From Allobranchiibius sp. CTAmp26 (GTDB lineage: Bacteria > Actinomycetota > Actinomycetes > Actinomycetales > Dermatophilaceae), in assembly GCF_017565405.1 (NCBI RefSeq), contig NZ_JAGEKR010000001.1, positions 62,001-126,000 of the forward strand: a stretch of DNA of 64,000 bases, in the 5' to 3' direction. Below are positions 35,220-43,387 of this stretch, in pieces. The notes below the pieces were generated by a model. The model ran no database searches. It saw only the letters and a program-made list of their open reading frames with translations, and was not told the DNA's origin. Position 1 is the first letter of the stretch; each line of letters starts with the position of its first letter. Both the position numbers and the translations under genes were made by a program.

Positions 35220-35400
35220 CTGTCGGGCTCGGGTGGAGGTATTACCCGGTCCGTGGCAGCCAATTCCCCGATGGCTGCCCGTGACTTAGCCCCGAGGCCG
35301 TCCCGGACGTGCGGACGGCCGAAGGTGGGTCCCCCGCTCCTGCCTTGCGGATCGTTGCATTCCCGGGCTGCTTGGCAGGACTCGGCGGTGCCGCTCGGGG
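35220..35400 (-). promoter_or_regulatory. ydaO-type cyclic di-AMP riboswitch
   Basis: In the leader of the NlpC/P60 gene the minus strand reads TCCTGCC ... GGCAGGA (7-bp stem), then GAGCGGGGGACCCACC at 35324-35339. A GGCCGTCC/GGACGGCC hairpin follows, then GGGGCTAAGTCACGGGCAGCC at 35273-35293 (given here without its first base pair context) and GGCAGCCA/TGGCTGCC. The GCGGGGGA-CC and GGGG-TAA-TC blocks are the conserved parts of ydaO aptamers, which in actinobacteria commonly precede wall-hydrolase genes and turn them off at high c-di-AMP. Boundaries are approximate. A CCTC/GAGG pairing near the ribosome site (35195-35215) may be the expression platform. Confidence 0.8.
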
Positions 35401-35504
35401 GCCCTCAGGCTGAGAACCGCCGCCAAAGATACATGGGCTGCACACCTGCATCACAATCGGGTCACGGGACCTGTGGACGGCCCGTCAGGTGGCGGCTCGG
35501 CGCC

Positions 35505-36236
35505 TCAGGAGACGGCTACCGCACCCGCTGCCACGGCAGCTGTGGAGGGCAGCTGCACGAAGACGTGCGCGGCGATCTCCGGCGGCAGCGAGACGCCCTC
35601 CGGGCCGTCCTCCACCCGGGCCAGCACCCGGCCGTCCTCCAGTCGCGCGCGCACCACGGCGCCCGGCGAGATGCCGGCGGCGGTGAGCACCTCCAGGGTG
35701 GCGTGGTCGGCCTGGGCGGGCTCGCCGATGCGGCGTACGACGAGCAGCGACGGCTCGGACGACACCACCTCGGTGAGGGACGCGACACCGTCGCGGAACT
35801 TCTCGATCGGGCCGGTCTCCCCCAGCTCGGCGAGTCCGGGGATGGGGTTGCCGTAGGGCGAGAGAGCATGCTCCTTCAGCATCGCGAGGATCTTGCGCTC
35901 CACGCGCTCGCTCATCACGTGCTCCCACCGGCACGCCTCGTCGTGCACGTACTCCAGCTCCAGCCCGATGACGTCGACGAGCAGCCGCTCGGCCAGCCGG
36001 TGCTTGCGCATGACCCGGGTCGCGAGGGTGCGACCGAGTTCGGTGAACTCCAGGTGCCGGTCCCCGGCGAGGGTGAGCAGTCCGTCCCGTTCCATCCTCG
36101 CGACGGTCTGCGACACCGTCGGCCCGGAGTGGCCGAGGCGCTCGGCGATCCGGGCGCGCAGCGGGAGGATGCCCTCCTCCTCCAGGTCGAAGATGGTGCG
36201 CAGGTACATCTCAGTGGTGTCGATCAGGTCGGTCAC
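35505..36236 (-). CDS. ideR: DtxR/IdeR-type iron-dependent repressor
   Basis: A 243-residue metalloregulator. The N-terminal winged helix (LRARIAERLGHSGPTVSQTV) is followed by the dimerisation/metal domain, where all DtxR ligands appear: Met in TTEMYLR, His and Glu in MRKHRLAERLL, His in EYVHDEA, then Cys-Arg-Trp-Glu-His. A C-terminal SH3-like domain starts at about 150. With Fe(II) such proteins repress siderophore and iron uptake genes. The GTG at 36236 gives the canonical start VTDLIDTTEMYL. MntR-type Mn sensing is unlikely given the Cys ligand and the third domain. Confidence 0.9.
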   Translation of the reverse strand: MTDLIDTTEMYLRTIFDLEEEGILPLRARIAERLGHSGPTVSQTVARMERDGLLTLAGDRHLEFTELGRTLATRVMRKHRLAERLLVDVIGLELEYVHDEACRWEHVMSERVERKILAMLKEHALSPYGNPIPGLAELGETGPIEKFRDGVASLTEVVSSEPSLLVVRRIGEPAQADHATLEVLTAAGISPGAVVRARLEDGRVLARVEDGPEGVSLPPEIAAHVFVQLPSTAAVAAGAVAVS

Positions 36237-36522
36237 AGGGACGATCTTCCCATCCTGAGAGGGCAGCGGCACCCTTCGGCCGCGTGACGCCCACGGGGAA
36301 TCATCCGGAGGGCGTCCTCGTTCGATGGGTGTGGCAGCACGGACGTCCCCTCGTCCGCTGTCACCGAAGGTCCCGGACCGCGTCCGGGGCGAGCGGGCCG
36401 CCGAGCCCGGCTCGGGCGGCCGCCATCTCCCCCCTGTATGGCGGTCGCCCTCTTCATCGTCCACATCTCTGCCGAAACCCCGTTGCGGGCGTGCCGGCGC
36501 GTGTCTACCGTGCTGGGTACAC
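36237..36522. other. Intergenic stretch without a recognisable gene
   Basis: Between ideR and the leader-like ORF I see no coding sequence with family resemblance; open frames here have no ribosome site and no plausible protein. The iron-regulator promoter presumably lies at its left edge. Confidence 0.5.
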
Positions 36523-36543
36523 GAGAGAGGAGGTGGTCCGAGA

Positions 36544-36582
36544 GTGCATTCATCTAGGACGCGTGAGGTGGTTGCGCGCTAG
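36544..36582 (+). CDS. 12-codon leader-like ORF with extended Shine-Dalgarno
   Basis: GAGAGAGGAGGTGGTCC at 36523-36539 complements almost the whole 3' tail of 16S rRNA, far more than any other ribosome site in the window. Ten bases after its GGAGG, GTG at 36544 opens a 12-residue ORF (VHSSRTREVVAR) that ends at a TAG in a GC-rich palindrome (TGCGCGCTAGCGCA). This is the layout of a translated leader or attenuator peptide. The next plus-strand gene is serC, 950 bp away, so its target is unclear. The function is unknown. Confidence 0.45.
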   Translation: MHSSRTREVVAR

Positions 36583-36736
36583 CGCACCCGTTCGTCGGCC
36601 TCCGTCTCGGTGACCGACCAGTCAACGGACGGCGTTGGTGAAGACCACGCACCACCGCAGCCCGTGGGGGCGCGACCCGTCCATCGCGCACCGGCCGTCC
36701 GGCCGGGCCCCGCGGGCTGTTTCACGCCCACCTTCC
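36583..36736. other. Non-coding stretch between the leader ORF and the nested repeat
   Basis: No gene or RNA is supported here. It might be the remainder of a transcript carrying the leader ORF. It ends at the nested inverted repeat that lies just beyond pdxH. Confidence 0.4.
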
Positions 36737-36808
36737 CCGAGTGGCATACCTATGTATCGAGTGGCGCACTCCTAGGCGGTGCACTCGAGCGGTTTCTATG
36801 CCACTCGG
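36737..36808. repeat. 72-bp nested inverted repeat downstream of pdxH
   Basis: The outer arms CCGAGTGGCATA (36737-36748) and TATGCCACTCGG (36797-36808) are perfect 12-mers. Eight bases in on each side lie inner perfect arms TCGAGTG (36757-36763) and CACTCGA (36782-36788). GAGTGGC occurs twice directly and twice inverted. It begins 5 bp past the pdxH stop, so one role may be transcription termination; as RNA it would form a long two-part hairpin with an internal loop. Confidence 0.75.
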
Positions 36809-36812
36809 CAGG

Positions 36813-37499
36813 TCAGGGCTGCAGGCGCTCCCGGGTCCAGACCGACGGGTCGTCCAGGGCGCCCTCGCCGGTACGCGTGAAGCGCACCCGGTCGTGCAGG
36901 CGGCTGCGCTGGCCCACCCAGAACTCCACCTCGTCGACGTGGATCAGGTATCCGCCCCAGAACGGCGGGACGGGCACGTCGTCGGCGCGACCGCGGTCGG
37001 GATACTGCTCGGCGTACCGTCGTTCGGCGGCCTCGAGGTCGGCGCGCTCGGCGACCGGGCGGCTCTGGTCCGAGGCCCACGCGCTGATCCGAGAGCCCCA
37101 CGGCCGGGAGTCGAAGTACTCCGTGACCACGTCCCGCGGGAGCTGCTCGGCGCGGCCCGTGAAGCGGATCGCGTGGTAGAGCGCGGGCCAGGTCAACGAC
37201 GCGGCGATCCGCGGATCGGCGGCCAGGTCGGCGCCCTTGCGGGACTCCAGATTGGTGTAGAAACCGGGACCGGCAGGGGTGAGGTAGCGCATCAGCACGG
37301 TGCGCACCGTGGGCGCACCCGAGGCGTCGACGGTGGCGACGCTGATCGCGTCCGGCTCGTGCACGCCCGGCTGGTCGTCGTCCGCTGCGGCCTCACGCGC
37401 CTGACGCACCCACTCCTCGATGATCGGCCACGGCGCGTCCGGCACCTCGCCCTCCTCGAGGCCGCGGCCGTCGTAGTCCCACCGGGTGATCTCGCTCAT
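36813..37499 (-). CDS. pdxH: Pyridoxamine 5'-phosphate oxidase
   Basis: A 228-residue FMN enzyme converting pyridoxamine or pyridoxine 5'-phosphate to PLP. Recognisable parts are AISVATVDASGAPTVRTVLM near 52-70, TNLESRKGADLAADP (FMN/phosphate contacts), ALYHAIRFTGRAEQLP, the WGSRISAWASDQSRP segment, and the closing FWVGQRSRLHDR and W..ERLQP residues that bind substrate. The ATG at 37499 has no ribosome site but TACCCT six bases upstream, suggesting a leaderless mRNA. It is divergent from serC, whose product needs PLP. Confidence 0.93.
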   Translation of the reverse strand: MSEITRWDYDGRGLEEGEVPDAPWPIIEEWVRQAREAAADDDQPGVHEPDAISVATVDASGAPTVRTVLMRYLTPAGPGFYTNLESRKGADLAADPRIAASLTWPALYHAIRFTGRAEQLPRDVVTEYFDSRPWGSRISAWASDQSRPVAERADLEAAERRYAEQYPDRGRADDVPVPPFWGGYLIHVDEVEFWVGQRSRLHDRVRFTRTGEGALDDPSVWTRERLQP

Positions 37500-37532
37500 C
37501 GGGCCAGGGTAGGCGCTGGCACACTTTCGCCC
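37500..37532. promoter_or_regulatory. Divergent pdxH-serC promoter region
   Basis: Only 33 bp separate the two starts. TACCCT ends six bases before the pdxH ATG on the minus strand; CACACT ends seven bases before the serC GTG on the plus strand. No ribosome sites are present, so both transcripts look leaderless, and the -35 regions must lie within the opposite gene. Confidence 0.5.
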
Positions 37533-38651
37533 GTGAGCATCGTCATCCCGCAGGAACTGCGACCGGCCGACGGGCGGTTCGGCTCCGGGCCGAGCAAGGT
37601 GCGACCCGAGCAGCTGGACCTCCTGACCGAGCTCGGCACCGACGTCCTCGGCACGTCCCACCGGCAGGAACCGGTACGTGCGCTCGTACGCGAGATCCGC
37701 ACGTCCCTGCACGATTTCCTCGGTGCGCCGGACGGGTACGAGATCGTGCTGGGCAACGGCGGGTCGACCCTCTTCTGGGACGTGGCGACGTTCTCCCTCA
37801 TCCAGGAGCGGTCCGCGCACGGCGTGTGCGGCGAATTCAGCTCGAAGTTCGCGGCGGCGGTCGCGAAGGCCCCCTTCCTCGCCGAGCCCATCGTCACCCG
37901 GTCCACGCCCGGTGAGGTCGACCCACTCGTCGCGCTGCCCGGTGCGGACACCTACGCGTACGCGCAGAACGAGACCTCGACGGGCGCGATGCAACCGGTA
38001 CGCCGGGTCGCGGGCGCCGACCCGGGAGCGCTGATGCTGGTCGACGCCACCTCCGGTGCCGGTGGTCTGCCGGTCGACCTGGGTGAGGCCGACGTGTACT
38101 ACTTCGCCCCGCAGAAGTCCTTCGCGTCCGACGGCGGACTATGGCTGGCGGCGATGTCCCCGGCCGCGCTGGACCGCACGGCTGCGATCGCCGGGAGTGA
38201 CAGGTGGATCCCGCCGAGTCTGAATCTGCAGACGGCAGTGGATAATTCGCGCCTCGAGCAGACCTACAACACTCCGGCTGTGGTGACGCTCGCGCTCATG
38301 GTGAGCCAGCTGCGTTGGCTGCAGGCCGGCGGCGGACTCGACTTCGCCGTCGCGCGCAGCGCCGAGAGCAGCCGGCGGCTCTACGAGTGGGTCGAGCGGA
38401 CGTCGTACGCGAGCCCGTTCGTCACCGACCCGGCCGCGCGCTCGCGGGTGGTGGCAACCATCGACTTCGACGAGAAGATCGACGCCGCCGTCCTCGCCCG
38501 CACACTGCGCGAGAACGGGGTGGTCGACACCGAGCCGTACCGCGCTCTGAAGCGCAACCAGCTGCGGATCGGCATGTACCCCTCCGTCGATCCGGACGAC
38601 GTGAGCGCCCTCATCGCGTGCATCGAGTACGTCGTGCCGCGTATCGCCTGA
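37533..38651 (+). CDS. serC: Phosphoserine aminotransferase
   Basis: A 372-residue class V aminotransferase making phosphoserine from 3-phosphohydroxypyruvate and glutamate. The N-terminus IPQELRPADGRFGSGPSKVR is that of the actinobacterial SerC type. GNGGSTLFWD binds the PLP phosphate, DATSGAGGLPVDL carries the Asp, and the Schiff-base Lys195 lies in FAPQKSFASDGG. The GTG at 37533 is chosen on homology. A hairpin terminator follows at 38681. Confidence 0.95.
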   Translation: MSIVIPQELRPADGRFGSGPSKVRPEQLDLLTELGTDVLGTSHRQEPVRALVREIRTSLHDFLGAPDGYEIVLGNGGSTLFWDVATFSLIQERSAHGVCGEFSSKFAAAVAKAPFLAEPIVTRSTPGEVDPLVALPGADTYAYAQNETSTGAMQPVRRVAGADPGALMLVDATSGAGGLPVDLGEADVYYFAPQKSFASDGGLWLAAMSPAALDRTAAIAGSDRWIPPSLNLQTAVDNSRLEQTYNTPAVVTLALMVSQLRWLQAGGGLDFAVARSAESSRRLYEWVERTSYASPFVTDPAARSRVVATIDFDEKIDAAVLARTLRENGVVDTEPYRALKRNQLRIGMYPSVDPDDVSALIACIEYVVPRIA

Positions 38652-38680
38652 CCCTTTCACCCGTACGTTGACAGTGTTCC

Positions 38681-38716
38681 CGTTCGTTGACGGCGTTCGG
38701 ACGCCGTCAACGAACG
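38681..38716. terminator. Bidirectional hairpin terminator between serC and the permease
   Basis: A perfect 16-bp stem (CGTTCGTTGACGGCGT with its complement at 38701-38716) closes a TCGG tetraloop. Partial copies of the stem sequence flank it on both sides (CGTACGTTGACAGTGTT near 38663, ACGCCGTCA near 38720), so alternative pairings exist. Confidence 0.9.
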
Positions 38717-38747
38717 CAAACGCCGTCAGTGTGGGAGGCCTCGATCC

Positions 38748-39923
38748 TCAGTGGTGGTGGGCGTGGGCCGGTTCGTCGACCGGGTCGCCGTTCATGTGCG
38801 CCAGCATCCCCACCCCGCCGGTGCGCACGAACCGCACGACGAGCGCAGCCGCCACCACGAGGAAGACCAGGTTGAGCCAGGTCGTGTAGTTCCAGCTGAT
38901 CCCACCGTCGCCGGTGAAGGCGTGACCAGCCGCGGGTACCAGGTGCAGGACGCCGAAGACCAGCTCCACGACGTACCCCGCGACGACCATCGCCAGGTAG
39001 AAGACACCGGCGATGAGGAGCGTCATCCGAGTGCCGTAGTACTTGCGGTAGATGATGAGGATCGGCACGATCAGCAGGTCGGCGAACATGAACGACACGA
39101 CCCCGCCGAAACTGATGCCCCCGTTCCACAGGACCGCCGCGAGCGGGACGTTGCCGATCGAGCACACGAAACTGGCCACCGCGATGACGGGTCCGATCAG
39201 GGGCCCCCAGACCTTCGACCACCCGCCGTCGCCGGCGAGGAACAGGTGCCCCCAGAAGCTGTCGGGCACCCACGCGGCCACCGCGCCCGCGATCAGGAGA
39301 CCGATCACGATGTCGCGCAGGACGGCCAGCCACTCCATCACGAAGATGTGGCTCACGCTGGTCGCGCCGGCCGGCGAGAGCAGCCGTCGGGCGAACGACC
39401 CTTCCCCGCCGACCGTCATGTCCATGGCCGCGTGCCCCTCCATGGAGCCCGCGGCACCCCGATCGGCCTGCTCCCTCGCGGCCTGCACCACGCGCGATCG
39501 CAGGAAGAGCCGGAAGCACACCGCGACGACCACGATCATCAATGGGCCGCCGACGAACTCGGCCAGGGTGAACTGCCAGCCGAGCAGCAGCGCAAGGATC
39601 ACCCCGAGCTCGACGACGAGGTTGGTGCTGGCGATCTCGAAGACCATCGCGGCGGTGAAGCTCGCACCCTTGCGGAAGAGGGAGCGGGCCAGCGCGACGG
39701 CCGCGTACGAGCAGGACGAGCTGGCGATCCCGAAGCCGGCGGCACGCGCCAGCGTGACCGGGCGGTCGTCGCCGAGGGCGGCGATGATCGTCGCGCGCCG
39801 CACCACGGCCTGCACCACCGCGGAGATGGCGAAACCGAGGATGAGCGACCACAGGATCTGCCAGGTCATCACCCCGGCCATGCGCAGGGCGTCCACGACC
39901 GCCGGGAGGGGTCCGTTGCTCAC
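38748..39923 (-). CDS. ArsP/DUF318-type predicted permease
   Basis: A 391-residue membrane protein of the ArsP_1 (DUF318, YraQ) permease family with about eight helices in two halves. The first-half motif GIASSSCSYAAVALARSLFRKG and EIASTNLVVELGVIL, mirrored by SFVCSIGNVPLAAVLWNGG, is characteristic. ArsP members export trivalent organoarsenicals; others handle unknown metals or small solutes. A Met/His-containing loop (EGHAAMDMTVGGEG) and a His-rich end (PAHAHHH) suggest metal contact. Its promoter has a CsoR-like operator at 39935. Confidence 0.82.
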   Translation of the reverse strand: MSNGPLPAVVDALRMAGVMTWQILWSLILGFAISAVVQAVVRRATIIAALGDDRPVTLARAAGFGIASSSCSYAAVALARSLFRKGASFTAAMVFEIASTNLVVELGVILALLLGWQFTLAEFVGGPLMIVVVAVCFRLFLRSRVVQAAREQADRGAAGSMEGHAAMDMTVGGEGSFARRLLSPAGATSVSHIFVMEWLAVLRDIVIGLLIAGAVAAWVPDSFWGHLFLAGDGGWSKVWGPLIGPVIAVASFVCSIGNVPLAAVLWNGGISFGGVVSFMFADLLIVPILIIYRKYYGTRMTLLIAGVFYLAMVVAGYVVELVFGVLHLVPAAGHAFTGDGGISWNYTTWLNLVFLVVAAALVVRFVRTGGVGMLAHMNGDPVDEPAHAHHH

Positions 39924-39934
39924 TCCCGCAGTTT

Positions 39935-39951
39935 ATACCCCATGGGGGTAT
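39935..39951. promoter_or_regulatory. CsoR/FrmR-like operator
   Basis: ATACCCC (39935-39941) and GGGGTAT (39945-39951) are perfect inverted arms around ATG. G-tract dyads of the form TACCCC...GGGGTA are bound by CsoR-family copper or related sensors. The site lies 11 bp upstream of the permease start and 38 bp upstream of the GNAT start, so it could control both. No CsoR gene lies in this window. Confidence 0.6.
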
Positions 39952-39989
39952 CTGTCGTGGGTAGGTTTGACCGGAGCCGAGGGGAGACC

Positions 39990-40772
39990 ATGACGGACAC
40001 GGGCAGCCACGACGGCGTGCTGGAGAAGCTCGAGCGCTATCTCGACGTCGCGCCTCGGGCGGTCGCGGTGTCCCGGGAGTGCGGGCCGTTCACCGTCTTC
40101 GTGCGCGACAACCCTCGGGGGCACCCTCTCTACGCCCGACCGCGCCTCGGCTACGCGCACCCCATCTCCACCGTCGAGGTACGCCGGATGCTCGACTTCC
40201 AGCGTGCGATCGGCGTCCCGCGCGCACTGGAGTGGGTGCACGAGACCACCCCGACCCTGCTGTCGTCCGCACGGGAGGCGGGCATGGGCGTGCAGGAGTG
40301 TGCGCTGCTGCGCCTCGCGGACTACGCACCGGCAGCAGCGCCCACCGGATACCGCGTGCACGAGATGAAGGCTGACGATCCGCAGACCGGTGCCGTGCTC
40401 GCCGCGATCGACGCGAGTTTCCGCGACTCCGATCAGATAGGCCCGCCGGACTCCAGCCTGCAGAAGCCGCGGATGCGCAGCCGCCTGCTCGTGCTCGTGG
40501 GTGCCTTCGACACCCTGGGGCGACCCGTCGGCGGCGGGATGCACAACCCCCGAGGCGACCTCAGCGAGGTGACCGGGATCGGCACGTTGCCGTCCCACCG
40601 GGGCCGGGGCATCGGCACGGCGATCACCAGCGCCCTCACCGGGACTGCGTTGCGAGAGGGTCACGCGCCCTTCCTCTCGGCCGCCACGCAATCCGCGGTG
40701 TCCGTCTACGAATCGGTCGGGTACACACGCGTGGGCACCGCGTGCGTCGCGGCCGGGAACGAGCGGGGTTGA
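39990..40772 (+). CDS. GNAT family N-acetyltransferase
   Basis: A 260-residue acetyltransferase. The C-terminal GNAT domain (about 120-258) contains the acetyl-CoA loop LPSHRGRGIGTAITSAL and the final strand-helix SAATQSAVSVYESVGYTRVG. The N-terminal 110 residues resemble a degenerate second domain, as in GNAT proteins acting on small molecules. The ATG at 39990 has GAGGGGAG upstream. Its stop overlaps or adjoins the start of pepN, so the two are probably co-transcribed. Confidence 0.82.
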   Translation: MTDTGSHDGVLEKLERYLDVAPRAVAVSRECGPFTVFVRDNPRGHPLYARPRLGYAHPISTVEVRRMLDFQRAIGVPRALEWVHETTPTLLSSAREAGMGVQECALLRLADYAPAAAPTGYRVHEMKADDPQTGAVLAAIDASFRDSDQIGPPDSSLQKPRMRSRLLVLVGAFDTLGRPVGGGMHNPRGDLSEVTGIGTLPSHRGRGIGTAITSALTGTALREGHAPFLSAATQSAVSVYESVGYTRVGTACVAAGNERG

Positions 40773-40777
40773 CGACC

Positions 40778-43351
40778 GTGCCGGACCTGAATCTCACCCG
40801 GGAGGAGTGCGCTCGGCGCGCCGAGCGGGTGCGCCCGCAGGAGTGCCACGTGCGGCTCGACCTGCGCCATGCCGCCGATCCCGAGCAGACGACCTACGAG
40901 TCGCGCACCACGCTGCGGTTCTCCGCGACCGGTGCTGCCAGCTGGGTCGACATCGTGGCCCAGGACATCGTCTCGGCGACCCTCAACGGCGTGCTCCTCG
41001 ACGTGGGCGACTACGACGGTGCCCGGTTGCCGCTGCCCGATCTCGCGGCGGAGAACGAACTGGTCGTCCACGCGCACTGCCGCTACAGCCGCACCGGAGA
41101 GGGGCTGCACCGGTTCACCGACCCCTCGGACGGTGCGACGTACCTCTACACCCACTTCGAACCCACCGACAGCAGAAGGGTGTTCGCGGTCTTCGAACAG
41201 CCGGATCTGAAGACCCGCTTCACCTTCGAGGTGGTCGCCGACGAGCAGTGGCTGATCCGCTCCGGCCAGCCGGAGGTGTCGCGGCGGGTGTACGACGGCG
41301 TCGCTGAGGTGAGGTTCGCACCCACCCCGCCGCAGTCGTCGTACGTCACGGCCGTCGCGGCCGGCCCGTACCACCTGGTCACCGACCTGTGGTCGATCGA
41401 ACGGGAGGGCGGCACCCGGCTGGAGGTGCCGCTCGGGGTGATGTGCCGCGCGTCGATGGCCGCGCACCTGGATGCCGACGACATCCTGCAGGTCACCAAG
41501 CAGGGGCTGCACTACTTCGACGAGCTCTTCGGATTCCCTTACCCGTGGGGTAAGTACGACCAGATCTTCGTGCCCGAGTACAACATCGGCGCGATGGAGA
41601 ACCCCGGCCTCGTGACCTTCGTGGAGAGCTTCGTGCACCGCGGGCAGCCGACCCTTCCGGAGCTCGCGAGCCGCGCCGAGGTGATCCTGCACGAGATGGC
41701 GCACATGTGGTTCGGCAACCTGGCCACGATGCGCTGGTGGGACGGCCTGTGGCTGAAGGAGTCGTTCGCCGACCTGATGGGCTACCAGGCCGGCGTCGAG
41801 GCCACCCGCTACACCTCCGGCTGGACGTCGTTCGCGATCGGGCGCAAGCAGTGGGCCTACACCCAGGACCAGCTGCCGACCACGCACCCGATCGCCGCCG
41901 ACATCCCCGACGTCGAGGCCGCGGCACAGAACTTCGACGGCATCACCTACGCCAAGGGTGCGGCCGTGCTCAAGCAGTTGCAGGCGTACGTCGGACGCGA
42001 CCGTTTCGACGACGGCGTACGTCGCTACTTCGCCGAACACGCCTACGGCTCGACCGAACTCGAGGACTTCCTGGAGCCGCTGTCCGTGGCGAGCGGGCGC
42101 GACCTGCACGCCTGGGCCGATGCCTGGCTGCGCACGTCCGGCCCCTGCGAGATCAGCGTCGCGGAGACCGATGACGGCCTGGTCGTGCAGCAGGCGCCGC
42201 CCTCACCCACGCTCACCGTGGACCCGCGGCCCCATGTCTTCTCGGTCGGCATCTACACCGAGCGCGACGCCGCGCTGGAGCGCACTCAGCTGATCCCGGT
42301 CGGTCTCGACGGTCCGTCCGCACGGGTGCCGCTTGCCGAGAGCGGGAGCGAGGCGCTCGCGCTGGTCCTGCCGAACGACGAGGACTCCACCTACGCCATC
42401 GGCCGCCTCGATCCGGGGTCGCAGGAGACGGCCCTGCGGCTCCTGTCGACGGTGCCGTCCGAGGTCTCCCGGGCGCTCATCTGGTCGGCGTTGTGGAATC
42501 ACACGCGGGACGCCCAGCTGTGCCCGGTGCGCTTCCTGGAGACGGTTCAGGGCCAACTGCTCTACGAGCGCAGCTCGGTCCTGCTGCGCTCCGTGCTCGC
42601 GATGGCGCGCTCGGCGGTGCACCACTTCCTGGTGGGCGACGACCAGCGGCGGACGGCCACCGATCTCGCTCGTCTCGCCCACAGCCGGATGACCCAGACC
42701 AGCGGCGACACCCAACTGGTCTGGGCGCGTGCGCTGGCCTGGTTCGGTGCGCTCGCCCCGGATGCCGCGCCGCTGATCGAGCCGCTGGTGACCGAGGACC
42801 AGCAGCCGCTCCGGCTCCAGGTCGACCCGGAGTTGCGATGGTCGTTCGTGACCGCGCTGAGCGCCATCGGCGCACGCCCCCGACCGTTGCTGGCGCAGGA
42901 CCTGCGGCGGGACTTCACGATGAGCGGGCAGACCGCGTACGACCTGGCGCTGGCGAGCCTTCCGACCTCCGAGGCGAAGGCGGAGGCGTGGCACTCACTC
43001 GCCGACGCCGCCGGCTCGGGTCTGACCAACGACCGCCAACGCGCCCTGATCGTCGGCTTCGGCCAGCCGGTCAGCGGCGATCTGACCCACGAGTACGCCG
43101 AGCCGTACTTCGAGGTGCTCACCAGCGTGTGGGCCGAGCAGTCCCAGACCATGGCCACCCGGTTCGTCAGCGGCATGTTCCCGGCACCGCATCGCGGTGG
43201 CGAGGGCGTGGCGGCCGACGAGGAACCGGTGGTCATCATGGCGCGTGACTGGCTACGCCGGCACGAGGACGCACCCGCGGCGCTGCGCCGAGGCGTGATC
43301 GAGGGACTCGACGATGTCGAGCGCACGCTGCGGGTACGCGCGGCGCACTGA
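40778..43351 (+). CDS. pepN: Aminopeptidase N (M1 family)
   Basis: An 857-residue zinc aminopeptidase. The exopeptidase motif IGAMENPG precedes HEMAHMW, giving zinc ligands His305 and His309 with Glu306 as base, and Glu328 (WLKESF) 18 residues later as third ligand. The C-terminal helical domain is complete. GTG at 40778 is preferred (GCGGGG nine bases upstream, and the start VPDLNLTREEC fits the family); a TTG at 40769 overlapping the previous stop is the alternative. It acts in cytosolic peptide turnover. Confidence 0.95.
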   Translation: MPDLNLTREECARRAERVRPQECHVRLDLRHAADPEQTTYESRTTLRFSATGAASWVDIVAQDIVSATLNGVLLDVGDYDGARLPLPDLAAENELVVHAHCRYSRTGEGLHRFTDPSDGATYLYTHFEPTDSRRVFAVFEQPDLKTRFTFEVVADEQWLIRSGQPEVSRRVYDGVAEVRFAPTPPQSSYVTAVAAGPYHLVTDLWSIEREGGTRLEVPLGVMCRASMAAHLDADDILQVTKQGLHYFDELFGFPYPWGKYDQIFVPEYNIGAMENPGLVTFVESFVHRGQPTLPELASRAEVILHEMAHMWFGNLATMRWWDGLWLKESFADLMGYQAGVEATRYTSGWTSFAIGRKQWAYTQDQLPTTHPIAADIPDVEAAAQNFDGITYAKGAAVLKQLQAYVGRDRFDDGVRRYFAEHAYGSTELEDFLEPLSVASGRDLHAWADAWLRTSGPCEISVAETDDGLVVQQAPPSPTLTVDPRPHVFSVGIYTERDAALERTQLIPVGLDGPSARVPLAESGSEALALVLPNDEDSTYAIGRLDPGSQETALRLLSTVPSEVSRALIWSALWNHTRDAQLCPVRFLETVQGQLLYERSSVLLRSVLAMARSAVHHFLVGDDQRRTATDLARLAHSRMTQTSGDTQLVWARALAWFGALAPDAAPLIEPLVTEDQQPLRLQVDPELRWSFVTALSAIGARPRPLLAQDLRRDFTMSGQTAYDLALASLPTSEAKAEAWHSLADAAGSGLTNDRQRALIVGFGQPVSGDLTHEYAEPYFEVLTSVWAEQSQTMATRFVSGMFPAPHRGGEGVAADEEPVVIMARDWLRRHEDAPAALRRGVIEGLDDVERTLRVRAAH

Positions 43352-43387
43352 GCAGGCCCGCGGCGGCCTGGCCCGGCTCGGGTCGCC

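Noticed and set aside
36610..37179. Plus-strand frame of 190 codons overlapping the 3' part of pdxH
   Set aside because: It is mainly the mirror of pdxH, crosses the nested inverted repeat, and has no family resemblance.
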